A DNA stretch of 64,000 nucleotides, taken from Anthopleura xanthogrammica (Eukaryota; Cnidaria; Anthozoa; Actiniaria; Actiniidae). The stretch's first letter is position 1, and each line of letters starts with the position of its first letter. Below, piece by piece: positions 34,001-44,500 of this stretch. Under the pieces are notes generated by a model. It was given only the letters and a program-made list of their open reading frames with translations, was not told the origin of the DNA and ran no database searches. A program made the position numbers and the translations under genes. The stretch lies in assembly GCA_964019055.1 (NCBI GenBank), contig OZ025213.1, positions 1,617,269 to 1,681,268 on the forward strand, given 5' to 3'.

Positions 34001-35654
34001 ATCGCTCATCAAACACTGTTGTTAAAGTTCTTAGTATTCGATTGGAAAAAGAATAATGTAAAACTTGAAGGGTTTTTTCAACAATGTAATTTTGAGTAAC
34101 ATTGTGCGTCTTGCATCATTCCAGGCCAACAAGAACAGAGACAAAGTACCATGGATCGTTTCTTTAGCACACAAGGTAATCTAGCTGTTTTTTGCAAAAA
34201 GATTTTTAAAATTCCCAGAAGATCTTTTCCTCGATCTCGACAGAAAGTGTCAAAGATCTTTTATAAGATTAAAAATAGTTAAATTAAAATAAAATACGTT
34301 GGTGCCAGATCTCATGATATATCTTGTTGATATCCGCTTTTTAGCTTCATCGTAATTTTCACTCGTTTTTACCTTTATTTCTCCATCCAAAAGTGCCAGA
34401 GGCTAGAGAGTTTTACAAAATGCATAATTTATTTCTTATTGCCTTTTTTCCCATACTCTAGAGTGATTTTATGGATCACACGAACTTCACATTCTTCTCT
34501 CCGTTACTACACGAGTATGGAGTGGACATTCATTTCTGTGGACATTCTCACAACTACCAGAGATACTATCCTTGTAAGTGGTTTATTATAATATTCACTG
34601 TGGACAAGAAAAAGTGACCTAGTTCCTTGTCTCTTGGTATGGATCAATCCTGTTCCTCGTATTTCTCAAGAAAGCAAAAAAAAGCACACGAAATGAAAAT
34701 CAAAATACAGCTTGAGGGATGACTAACAAAAAATCCTTGGCATTTGGTCGTCATGCTTTTAATAAATAATAATAATAAATTTAATACTTATATAGCGCTT
34801 TATACATATGCTTATGCTTAATGCGCTTTTCCTTTAAGGCCTGGAGTGATTCTTAGTGAGGATAATTTCTCTACTGCCGAGGGTATGGAAACGATATAGA
34901 CCCCTTTCACGTGACGTCAAAGCAGCTCAATTTGGAGGACAAAACAAAACAAAAGTTCAATGTCCTGAAAATTGGAACCTATTGTTTTGTCCTCCAAATT
35001 GAGCTGCATTCCGACGTGCTGCAAGGGGTCTATACCCAGTGCAATTTGATTAATAAGATAATATTTTATTCTAGATTATGGAAAAGAGGTGGATAAGAGA
35101 GACAAGAACGTATACAAGAATCCCAAGTTTATGACAACTGTAGTTGCTGGATCTGCTGGGTCTAAAGAAAACATCTCTAAGGGATTAGGACCGAAGACTA
35201 AACTTGCAACTTATATCTTTGATTATGGGTGAGTCACGAGATAAGCAGAACATATTTTTAAAAGTCATTGCAGCACGTCGGAATGCAGCTCAATTTGGAG
35301 GACAAAACAAGAAGTTCCATTTCTCAGGAGATTGAAATTCTTTTGTTTTGTCCTCCAAATTGAGCTGCTTTGACGTCACGTGAAAGGGGTCTGTCGTTGA
35401 CCTCGATTCGATATTGTGGATAATAGTCACGTGATTTATTAATGCATGCATTTAATCAAATTATTCCATCATTGAATTCCAACCAATAACCTGTAACTTT
35501 CTTCACTTGTTTCGCCAGGTTTGGTCATTTGCAAGTTTTTAACCATACTCATCTATCATGGGTCTGGGAGAACTCCAGAACTTACTTGGATTCGTCTGTT
35601 CAGGATCATCTTTGGATCATCCAGGAAAGCCACGGAATGAGAACTACCGTGTGA
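31074..35654 (+). CDS. ACP7: Purple acid phosphatase, acid phosphatase type 7, 12 exons
   Basis: Exons: 31074-31376, 31907-32017, 32483-32579, 32835-32880, 32983-33049, 33198-33286, 33552-33624, 33709-33756, 34125-34175, 34462-34573, 35075-35228, 35519-35654. Phases are continuous, giving 428 residues (human ACP7 438). A hydrophobic N-terminus (MAAILDFYGLVLVVNLTFIS) is a signal peptide, so the enzyme is secreted or lysosomal. An N-terminal fibronectin-like domain (NLEANTKYYYKVGD) precedes the metallophosphatase core. All seven dinuclear-metal ligands are present: D142 (GDMG), D171 and Y174 (GDLAY), N206 (GNHE), H294 (SLAHK), H323 and H325 (GHSHNYQR). It hydrolyses phosphomonoesters at acid pH with an Fe-containing metal pair. 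Three introns carry MITEs. The exon 2 donor (GTTGGT) is the least canonical. The protein ends MRTTV, slightly shorter than in vertebrates. Confidence 0.9.
32629..32791. mobile_element. Palindromic MITE in ACP7 intron 3
   Basis: Imperfect inverted arms: AGATATCAGAGTTACACTCC / CTAGTGTAATTCTAATGTCT and AAGTCGAGGCATTTGGGTCA / GAACCAAATGCCTCGACTTC, separated by a short AT loop. Confidence 0.7.
34755..34850. repeat. SINE/LINE-tail-like segment in ACP7 intron 10
   Basis: (TAA)n is followed by TTAATACTTATATAGCGCTT and GCTTATGCTTAATGCGCTTT. TATAGCGC-type strings next to a TAA microsatellite are common at the ends of short invertebrate retroposons (compare AAAGCGCCTTAG before an ATT tract at 58862-58890). 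The boundaries are uncertain. Confidence 0.4.
34897..35032. mobile_element. Intact TAGACCCC-family MITE, ACP7 intron 10
   Basis: Ends are TAGACCCC and GGGGTCTA, flanked by TA on both sides (TA target duplication). The inner arms GCAGCTCAATTTGGAGGACA and TGTCCTCCAAATTGAGCTGC are perfect complements. The 136-bp length and TA target suggest mobilisation by a Tc1/mariner- or PIF-type transposase. Confidence 0.88.
35266..35394. mobile_element. TAGACCCC-family MITE, inverted copy, ACP7 intron 11
   Basis: Same family as 34897-35032 but in reverse orientation: GCAGCACGTCGGAATGCAGC ... CAAATTGAGCTGCTTTGACG then CACGTGAAAGGGGTCT. It lies 234 bp from the previous copy, on the other side of exon 11. Confidence 0.85.
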
Positions 35655-36015
35655 AAACAATTGCTTGGTTATCCACAGGAATCCCAACTGTTGTATCCTT
35701 CAGTTGTCATAATTTGAACCCAAATTTAAAATATGCAGCTTAAACCAAATTAACTTTTTTTCCCGTTGAATAGAGCGTTCAAGCAATCGTAAGATGCCAG
35801 CTTTCTCGGTATTGTCCAGTTGCATGTTTACTTTAGACCACGAGGCTAAGCTAAGTTTTAAAGAAATTTTGCTACCTATTTTCTAGCTCTCATTAGAAGT
35901 CACAGGTCGATTACGAGAACTGAAGAAGGCGCAATAAAAAGCATGGGCATTCAGGTAGTTGCGAATAATTTCAGCGTGCGCTAGCTTTTCAATATTCAAA
36001 TAAACGAGAGGAACG
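35655..36015. other. ACP7 3' flank
   Basis: Probably the 3' UTR and downstream sequence; an AATAAA lies at 35932-35937. No further gene is seen. Confidence 0.4.
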
Positions 36016-36169
36016 CAGGGGCGGATCCAGGAATCAAAGAAAGAGTGGGCCGGAAAACTTCGTCCTGAGAGAAAACCTTCAAGACTGTATGCAATTGTAT
36101 TTTGCCAAGTTTAAAGAAAATACATCTTTTAAAAGAGGGGCCGTTGGCCCACCCCTTAATCTGCCCCTG
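36016..36169. mobile_element. hAT-type MITE (CAGGGGCGGATCC ends)
   Basis: Starts CAGGGGCGGATCCAGGAATC and ends ATCTGCCCCTG, with GAACG on both sides (GAGGAACG / GAACGCCT). CAGGGGCGGATCC is a widespread terminal sequence of metazoan hAT MITEs. A diverged larger relative lies at 43931-44334. Confidence 0.75.
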
Positions 36170-37367
36170 GAACGCCTGAATTATTAATTAAATAATGAAC
36201 TATCAATAAATAAATTATAGACCTTCTTAAGATTTGCTTCTTGTTCATCTAAAGCATACTAAATATTTAATGAGGGTAAAAAAGCAGATTAAGGAGATTA
36301 TCACCTTTACGATTTTTTCCTTTTTTTTTTTTTTTTTTTTGCAATCAAACAAAATGAGAAGATGGAATGAAAATGAGACGCATAAAATATTTTTTGTTGT
36401 TTTAGAGTTTTCCCTGTCTTCGCGGTATGTCTTTTTTTTGGTCTGTATTTCTCGAAAACCATTTTAGTGCGCGCTAGTTTCTGACGTCAATTGCGCGCGT
36501 GCACATTACGCGCGCTTTCTGGAGCGGCCATTTTGTATTTTTGCCTTGTTTTTAATGAAGAAATTTGGAATTTTTTTCGTAATTTAGCTAGTATTCACAC
36601 CGCTATTTGTTGCAAAAGCATCACTAAAAAGGGATTCCAAGGGCTCAGTTAAGGTTATTCTCCAGAAAGACTGACTTAAATTACTTCACAAATGGACTCA
36701 AAAGAGAGTACTCAAAAGAGAGTGCTCAAAAGAGAGTGATTGACAAGTTCAACAGGTTCGTGAATATTTTCTAGTTATAATTTCAAGTTAGTCTAAACTG
36801 CGTTATATTGGTCGTGTTAAAAAGCAAAATTCTATGATTCCATTCAAAGTAGGTTATAAAGGAGGCTAGAAGTCTTTGACTACATGAATGATACATTTTA
36901 TCTTAGCCCAAACTTTTAAGCAGCGTTTTATAATGAAATCTAGATATTATTTTCCTTAAATTAGGCGCTTTTTTCAGAGGTATATGCTATTAAAATCAAT
37001 ACAAGAGCTAACGATTCATTTAGTAGCATACGGTCCACTTCTTTCAGTGGTAGCTTTGCTGTGCATTCAACATGAAATGACGAAGCGACACTAAAATGTT
37101 TACCTGTAAATAGGCGCTCCAGAGGAACTTGTCTTGCATGCATTCTTCGCCTCAAGCTTGAAAGAGAAAATATCCAGAACTTATGGCTGTCTTAGTTAGC
37201 GAATGGTCCAAAACAACTCTCAACCACCAGCTATAAGCTTGCGCGAAAGTCGCATAACTGACTCCACCGTAGTATAAAACTACAACTGGCCGATTTGACT
37301 GATGGTCTGGAATTTAACAAGTACATTTTCGCACGTGAAAATGCTCCCAGGGGGGAGTAGAAATAGA
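36170..37367. other. Intergenic, no gene seen
   Basis: AT-rich, with a T-run at ~36320-36341, a short CpG-containing patch at 36480-36520 (gcgcgcgtgcacattacgcgcgc), and the tandem motif TCAAAAGAGAGT near 36700-36740. No coding frame is supported. Confidence 0.4.
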
Positions 37368-37664
37368 CCTTTTTGCTCTATCACTATTTTCGACTTCGTG
37401 CGCTTCAAGAACAATAGGTGAATCAAAAATTTGAACAAAATATACTCGTATTTCATTGTTGTTGAACAATAGTTGTAGTCAAGTCATAATTTCAACATAC
37501 GTAAGTGTTGTGTATTGGTATGGCCCGACTCGTTGTTAATTACAACAATGAAATACGAGCATCTTTTGTTCAAATTCTAAAGATGTTCAAATTTCGTACA
37601 ATCTTTGATCTCACCTATTGTTTTTAAAGCGCACGAAGTCGAAAATAAAGATAAAACAAAAAGG
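37368..37664. mobile_element. ~300-bp palindromic MITE
   Basis: Inverted arms: GACCTTTTTGCTCTATC...TTTTCGACTTCGTGCGCTT with AACAATAGGTGA and ACGAGTATTTCATTG-like sequence on the left; CAATGAAATACGAG, TCACCTATTGTT and AAGCGCACGAAGTCGAAAAT on the right. No coding sequence. Confidence 0.75.
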
Positions 37665-37934
37665 TATAATAAATACATGAACTGATTTGCATTCGAGTTT
37701 TCCCTTTCTGTTTTTTTTTTATCATTTCCAGTGAAAATTTATCATTTTCATTTAAAATTTTAAAATTTTATTAAATACAGAAGAGCAGCCGCCGAATGAC
37801 GCAATCTGAAAGTGCGCTCCCATTTTTTATTTTAAAATTTTTATCATTTTCAGTAAAAATCTTAAATTTAAGAAATTATTTAAAAAAAGTTTTAACAAAT
37901 AAATGAAAGAAAGAATTATCAAATAATTGTTTTA

Positions 37935-38110
37935 AATCTCGCGTTCCGATTGGTTGGGAGCACGTGCATTATGAGAGCACACAGCACGTGCGTGCTCTGT
38001 CCAAAATAACGGCTACTCTAATTAGTATTTTATAAAAGAAATAAAAAACTTGCTTCTCCCAAAACTTCTCTCGTGTTCTGCCAATCCCCGTGACTTTCTA
38101 ACTTCACACA
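37935..38110. repeat. Dispersed repeat family B, copy 1 (downstream of SLC16 copy 1)
   Basis: Contains CTCGCGTTCCGATTGGTTGG, GAGAGCACACAGCACGTGCG, AAAGAAATAAAAAACTTGCT and CTTCTCTCGTGTTCTGCCAA. The same ordered blocks occur at 39128-39430 and 45785-46045. Confidence 0.75.
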
Positions 38111-38176
38111 GCTAAACGATCAAGTTTTCTATTTGTTCATATAATGATTTTCTCCATGAATTCATTGAATCTTCAT

Positions 38177-40499
38177 TCACTTGCTTTTCTCAGCTTCATT
38201 ATATTTAATGATACTTTGATCGTCCCGTTGAACCAAAGCTACCCTCTCTTCATCTTCACCACTCTGATATCTCCTGCTAACATCTTCTTTTTCTCGGGGG
38301 TCAGTACTTGATATCTGCGTTGGTTGTCCTTCCATTTCCAGTGTCCTCCATGGTTTAAAGTAATATTGTAAAAAGGGAAGGAAGATTGATAGCAGTAAAA
38401 TGGCTCCAGCGGTGTAAAAGGCTGGTTTGTACGAACCAGTTTTATCGGCGATAAAACCTTTATTGGAGAAAAATAAAATATTTAATAAAAATTCAGCTCC
38501 TTGCACTTTTTTGATCAGCCAAAAAGCGAAGATCTCTGGACGAATCCGCACCTAGCAACCTTTCCCCACGTTTTAAATGCCGCGGATAAATGGATTCGCG
38601 TAGAGACCCTCCGTTGATGGCCAAAGACCAACGAAAAGGAACAAGGGTCGGAGAACGAGAATGTATAACGCATGAACAATACATACCAATCAGTGGAGGT
38701 CCTGTGACAGTACCAATGGATATTATCATCTGACCAATAGGAAACGAGTATAGGCTTAGTTTTGGTTCAACTGTTCGTAGTAAGAGCAGAACGAGTGTTA
38801 TATTAAAAACACCGGCACCAAGACCAAAAAACACAGAGAAAAAGATGAAATTAAGATAACTTGAAGAAACTTGAAGTAGAGTTGTAGCGAATCCCATGCT
38901 GAGAGCTCCAGCCTGGTTAACATGGAATGGATTGACTCCTTTGTCCATGATCCTTCCTGCTACGATACTCGTGAACAGTGAGCAAACGCCAATCGCTATG
39001 AAGAGTTTGGAGGCCTTGTCCGCTGAAATGCCGACTTCTCGACAATAATTGACCTAAAAATACGTTGTTATACTAGAATGAATATTTCGTTTCTTTTCTA
39101 AAACTTCATTATAAAATAACTATTATAGATCTTGCGTTCTGATTGGTTTTGGGAGCATGCTTTATGAGAGCATACAGCACGCATGCGCACTTTCCGTTGC
39201 GTCATTCCTATCCAAACTAATGGCAGCTATTTTGTATTTTATTAAAGAAATAAAAAACTTGCTTGCTGTGCTGTATGCAGTTATAAAGCACTTCTTTTCG
39301 GGACTGATTGAAGTATTAAGAAAGACCCCGCTACGCGTCGTGCTTCTCTTAATGAAATTTCCTGTGTTCTTCCAAGCCCCGCGTGCTTTATAACTGCACA
39401 CAGCACGCAAACCCATTTTATATTTCTTCATAAGTTCTGATAAAGAGCGTTGTTTCTGTGCATGCTGTCTGGGCACTCGAGCTTTCTAAATGAGCAAAGA
39501 AAACACAAGTTCAATAGACCCCTTGAAGCACGCCAGAATGCAGCTCAATTTGGAGGGCAAGACAATAGGTTCCAATTCTCAGAAGTTTGAAATTCTTTTG
39601 ATTTGCCCTCTAAATTGACCTACATTCCGACATGCTGCAAGGAGTCTATTGCATACTAAAGGTCACAAGACATTCTTCAGAAATAAAACACTTGCTGTGT
39701 TATTTTAGGAACAAATTCAAATTAAATGACGTACCAGATGCACATACACCATAGTGACAACCATTGCCTGTAAAGCGACAACTATTAACGTCACGACATA
39801 CATCGGTCTTTTGAATATTTCCACCACCATCGACCAGTTCCATTCACCTCGTTGATTTTCATTGTCTCTGTGTTGTCTTTCTTCATCCACTGGGTCCTTA
39901 ACATTAGGATCAAAGCTGCTAACAGCCAGTAATGGTAGTACAAACGAACCAGCCATGATCCTGTACATCGTCCTGAAGCCATACAAATCGATAAGCAACT
40001 GGACAATTGGTCCAAGTGACAAGAATCCTATATTTGTACCTCCAGTAACAATACCAATAGCAATAGCTTGTCTCTTGTCAAAATATTTCGTTGTGGCGAA
40101 TATGCAAGAACTAAAAAGTAGCGATAAACCCAGTCCGTAGACAATACTGTAAGAGAAGAAGACTTGCATGATGTTTGTAGTGAATGAAGTAGTTACAAGA
40201 CTTGTTATGCACATCAAAGTTCCAAGTATTGCAGTGTAACGGATATTGATGCGGGTCATTACCATGGTGGACAGCGGCAAACAGAAGAAAACAAGTCCTA
40301 CTGCAAGGGATCCTGCCCATGATGTTGTTTCTCTGCCGTTTTCATTGAAGTAGTCCATGAGAACAGGCATAACAACAGCATAGCACTGTAGCATACCAAA
40401 CCCTAGAACAAATGAGAGACATCCTGAAAAGCACACCAACCAGGACCACGCGCTGTCTCGTGTCCGGGGAGAATGTGGCGGACTACAGAACCAAGCCAT
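38177..40499 (-). CDS. SLC16/monocarboxylate-transporter-like, array copy 1 (3 exons)
   Basis: Exons 40499-39735, 39053-38687 and 38457-38177 give 470 residues. A 12-helix major facilitator is expected at the plasma membrane. The SLC16 first signature appears as DSAWSWLVCFSG (usual form DGGWGW) at residue 15. The second is KYFDKRQAIAIGIVTGG, close to the family YFxKRRxLAxG. A hydrophilic charged loop (DPVDEERQHRDNENQRGEW) separates the two halves. The C-terminal exon encodes GFIADKTGSYKPAFYTAGAI, the last helix (LLLSIFLPFLQYYF) and an acidic cytosolic tail. In the second half, TM8 reads TSIVAGRIMD, without the Asp-x-x-x-Arg pair of MCT1-4, so proton/lactate transport should not be assumed. 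Unlike the other copies, the first coding exon is continuous across the position of their intron 1. IMDKG has one residue fewer than the IMDHKx of its relatives. Confidence 0.85.
39128..39430. repeat. Dispersed repeat family B, copy 2 (in intron 1 of SLC16 copy 1)
   Basis: Blocks CTTGCGTTCTGATTGGTTTT, GAGAGCATACAGCACGCATG, AAAGAAATAAAAAACTTGCT and TGTGTTCTTCCAAGCCCCGC match family copies at 37935 and 45785. CAGTTATAAAGCAC and GTGCTTTATAACTGC form internal inverted arms, so this may be a foldback DNA element. Confidence 0.75.
39515..39648. mobile_element. TAGACCCC-family MITE in SLC16 copy 1 intron
   Basis: TAGACCCCTTGAAGCACGCC at the left, GACATGCTGCAAGGAGTCTA at the right. The inner arms CAGCTCAATTTGGAGGGCAA and TTGCCCTCTAAATTGACCTA mark a variant of the family. 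Confidence 0.82.
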
Positions 40500-40682
40500 G
40501 CTAACTGTTTTTACTCTGAAATAAAAAGATTATTAACTAAATAAAGGAAGTTTTTTGTTTTGTAGCCGGTCCTCATAATTAGAATGTAAACATATGAATA
40601 AAATTACTTCACAAGCAAATGCTAATTGAATATGATAGATAATATGAAGCTGACATTTACAATGTCAAATATATCTATCTAT

Positions 40683-40967
40683 AGCTATTTCAAAAAACGT
40701 TGAATACTGAATACTGAATACTGCATACTGAATAGTGCATTCCAAGACCAAAGGGCATTGTGGGTCTCATTAATCTGAAATAAAAAGTAAATATACAGCA
40801 ATTTGCTCTCTATATTGTTTCGGATGGAATACACGAAAAATAAAATAATATAATTGTTTATTTTACTTTAGACAACATTTCATGACCCAGGATGCATTTC
40901 GGTCTTGGAATACACTATTCAGTATGCAGTATTCAGTATTCAGTATTCAACATTTTTTGAAATGGCT
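40683..40967. mobile_element. ~285-bp palindromic MITE with GAATACTGAATACTG arms
   Basis: AGCTATTTCAAAAAACGTTG and (AATACTG)n on the left mirror (CAGTATT)n then CAACATTTTTTGAAATGGCT on the right. GTGCATTCCAAGACC mirrors GGTCTTGGAATACAC inside. It lies ~190 bp upstream of the SLC16 copy 1 start codon and could overlap its promoter. Confidence 0.8.
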
Positions 40968-41284
40968 GTATACTAAAATATGTGTAAAAAAAAAATATTA
41001 GACGGCAACCTATAAAAATACGAAAGAGTACAAAATGCATTATCATTCAAATTATTTTTTCCGTCATTTTGATTGGCCGAGAGAACTGCAAATAACTGCC
41101 TACAAATAACGGTCTGCTCATGCGCATTACGGTGCAAAGCCATCTTGCTGCAAATAACGGTCTGCTCATGCGCAGTAACGCTGCATTTGACAATGGCTCG
41201 CTTCCCTGAAAAAATGAGCTGACTTCTTTGTTATTGTTTGACTCGCACTGCCCCTCAAAGATTAGAAAAAATAATTTGAATGAT

Positions 41285-41318
<34 letters not shown>

Positions 41319-42514
41319 CGAGATTTGTTAGTGTCTTGCCTTCGGCATCGGCAAATAATTGCTTGCTCGCCACTAACAAATCACGATATTTTGCTCAACC
41401 TCGTCCAATAATTGCTTAATATTGTCAGTGCTCCATTCAACTAACATTCTGCAAAATTTACCACGAGATTGTTACGGTACTGCGATCAATAACTGACATT
41501 TATTGATTTCTAAACCAAACGATGAGTCCTCATTTGCCAAACCGATTTATTATGTGAAAGTTTTTTTTCCTTCGAGAATAAATATTTTTTGCTCTATTTT
41601 GGAGGGATTTTGAAAGGCTTGGATGCGTGCGTAACCGTGAATACTTGTAAGTATCGATCCCCTTTTGGCGAATTAGTTTTAGTGTTCCATTTTCATATGG
41701 TTTGCACTCTAAAATTCTAAAATTTAACAGTCGCGACTTCAAGGTGCATATATATTTTGGCGTAGATTAGCATAATTGTTTAGCTTGGTGCATTTTGTAA
41801 TATATACAATATTAGTGGCCGTGTTGTATCAGATATACAACCACGAGCCGAAGGTTCGTATAAGTATAAGTATATTACTTATGAAACGTCTAGGTGTATA
41901 CACTCGTGTTCTACTCAAATTTTAAAGATAAAATTGAATTTGGCTGAGAAAATTGGAGTTAAAGTTTATGCAAATCAGGACGATTTTGTATCAGATATAC
42001 AACCTCCTCCACAGACAATGATTTCTATTCTGTTTTCCTCATTAATTATTCATGAGTTTTATAAGTATTATTAAATAACGCCGTCGCTGCGCTCTTAAAT
42101 CATCAGATCAAAACTAGAAGTTATATACCTCATGTACTTTAAGATAGAAGAAGACTGTTGAAGACTGATGAAGACTGTTGTTTCTCAGTCGAAACTTTCA
42201 AAGTATTTTTATTGTCTTCTTTACACACAGATCTCTTGAATTTCCACGGGCTGTTACTGAATAAAAGAATATATAACACGGTTTTGAGGCTAACACAGCG
42301 TAAAAGAGAACTCTGTTTTCTCTTGTATATAATTTACCATTACTGATTTTTTTGTTTTGTTTTGTCATTCTTATAGCATTTAATTTGTATCTTATTTCTT
42401 AGGGGATATTGCCAAGCAATTGGGGCTCTGCCCTGTGTCTTTATCCCTGCCACTGTGGCAAATTGATTAAAATTAAAATTAAAAAAATAAAATAAACCGG
42501 CTCGAAACTGGAGT
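40968..42514. other. Intergenic between SLC16 copies 1 and 2, left part
   Basis: Repeat-rich. TAACGGTCTGCTCATGCGCA occurs twice in tandem near 41107-41180. An inverted motif (CGCAAAATATCGAGATTTGT ... ACAAATCACGATATTTTG) lies at ~41310-41395. ATATACAACC strings recur near 41833 and 41996. No gene is supported. Confidence 0.4.
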
Positions 42515-42718
42515 ATTAACCATTACTGCGATTCTCAATATTCTGCGAACTCAGACATTTCAATGGCTTGTTGTGAAATTGGTTTTTCGCTGCCGTTAAT
42601 CAAAACTAATCAGTCGGTACGTTTTATATTTTTGACTGGCGGCAGTGAAAAACCAAATTTCAACGGGCAACTCGCAACTACCGAGTTCGCAGAATATTGA
42701 GAATCGCAGTAATAACTG
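42515..42718. mobile_element. ~200-bp palindromic MITE
   Basis: CTGCGATTCTCAATATTCTG and CAGAATATTGAGAATCGCAG are perfect reverse complements near the ends. Inner arms GAAATTGGTTTTTCGCTGCC / GGCAGTGAAAAACCAAATTT also pair. Confidence 0.85.
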
Positions 42719-43421
42719 TTGGCTCAGTAAATGATTATGCATGTGATTACATTACCTTCTCTTCTCCGTAGTTGGACTCAATCAGCTGAAAAGATGTAAA
42801 GATGTATTTATATTATATCAACTAGTCAGAGGACTAGAGAAACACGCATGATTTACCCACAGGTAGCCCAAGCGTTGAATTAGTGGGTTGTGACGTCATT
42901 AGCTTCAGTGAGTGAATTATATATTCAAATTTCATATGGTTTGAAAATTTGCTTTCAGAAAGACTTAAATTATTTAATGCTTTTGAATAAAGTCTCTACA
43001 AATGTTGTTTGGTAGTTGAGGAACACTTTGGTGATGAAAATTTGCTTCGCTCTCCCTATGTATATATCATGGGAAGGTATGAAACAGCACCTCCAAATTT
43101 TAAAACCGACCCTTACTTTTAGCTCCATATCTCCACAACAACAAACGTATCGGAAAATGTAGCCCTAGAAATCAATTCTCCAATAAATTTCCTTTAATTT
43201 GAATCTTTAGAGAATATTTTTTGTCAACACGATGCCGAGAAATAATTTTTTGAAATTCGAAAAGCAAGCCGTTGGCAATGACTATCCATTGAATGCATGC
43301 CGCTTCAGCTGCTGTATTCAAATTCAAAACAAGAATGCCGGGGCGAAGTGAGAAAAAAGCGACTGCGTGATTTACCCGGCACATCTGAACGTACAAGACC
43401 CAATATTTTGTTCGAAGCACC

Positions 43422-43593
43422 AATAGACCTCTTTAGCTTCGTTGTTTGTTGTGCCCATTTCAGACCATGTGATGCCACTCTCGGGAGTTGATTCTTTCAT
43501 GTGTAAATATTTTAACAAAAGAACATTTCTCAAGGGAATGTCGTGTGGTCTGAAATTGGCAATTTACATACGAAGGTAATAAAGAGGTCTATT
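43422..43593. mobile_element. Short TIR element (AATAGACCTCTTT ends)
   Basis: The left AATAGACCTCTTTAGCTTCG and the right CGAAGGTAATAAAGAGGTCTATT are inverted. Inner TTTCAGACCATGTGATG mirrors CGTGTGGTCTGAAATTGG. No coding. Confidence 0.75.
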
Positions 43594-43930
43594 AAGGTTG
43601 AAGTCGAGGATAATTCTACCAGTGCCAACTGAGGAAAAATACAATACAAGCTGTCGACAACTGATCAACATGGGCATATAGTCCACGTTTAATTTAACGA
43701 TGCATGTTATCACAACTAGGAGACTAACTCCCCACTGAATAATAATAATAAAGAAGAAGAACAAGAAGAAGAACAAGAAGAAGGAATCTTTATTTGGTGA
43801 AAGATAAGATAGAACTTTTTCCAATCGTTTTCCCCCCCAATTTATCCCCATTAAACATACATACATAATACATACATATATAAACTTTCTTTTATCTCGC
43901 ATTTCCAAACAAGTAGCTATATACAGGGAT

Positions 43931-44334
43931 AATCAACGGCGGATCCAGGAATTTTTGAAAGGGGGGTCCAACCAGCTGATCGGAAATAATGACGTAGAAA
44001 TAACGTCACGTTTACCAGGCTAATCGACCGCCGTAGACTTGAGCAACTAGTGGGGTTGGGGGTTACTTTGAAATTCAGACTCGGAAATGCGATTTCCAGC
44101 GCTTTGAGAGGCATTAGACTCCCTTCAAAAGTCGAATATTCCATTTGGTTAAGAAGAAGTGAAATCTTGAAATCGAATTTATAAGCTCGCTCGATATTTT
44201 TTTTGCCGTATTTGACGTTGCACGATATTTTTTTTAAGGATCGAGACCTTGCTCGATCAAATATCAAATTGTCCGTCCCTAACCTCAGGTATGACAGGGG
44301 GGTCGCGACCCTCCTCCTGGATCCGCCCTTGATA
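43931..44334. mobile_element. ~400-bp element with ATCAA-GGCGGATCCAGGA inverted ends
   Basis: AATCAACGGCGGATCCAGGA at the left and TCCTGGATCCGCCCTTGAT at the right are inverted, with G-runs just inside each end (GGGGGGTCC; GGGGGGTCG). It is related by its GGCGGATCCAGG core to the hAT-type MITE at 36016. The 173-codon frame across it is coincidental. Confidence 0.7.
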
Positions 44335-44500
44335 ATATATATGAACCTTGTAAGATGCTCTTGGAACTGAAACAATGATAACTTCTCGTCCTTGTAGATG
44401 TTTGAACCCAATTTAAGCCACAGTGAGAGATGTCGCAATAAGTACTCATCTTTATCGATGATTTTCTCACATTTATATAATTAGTTTTATCCACTGTGGC

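Noticed and set aside
38687..39053. Frameshift in SLC16 copy 1 exon 2
   Set aside because: An apparent shift vanished on recounting. The exon is 367 nt, one codon shorter than the 370 nt of its relatives, and the frame is continuous.
43917..44438. 173-codon minus-strand frame
   Set aside because: It spans an inverted-end mobile element and shows no family similarity.
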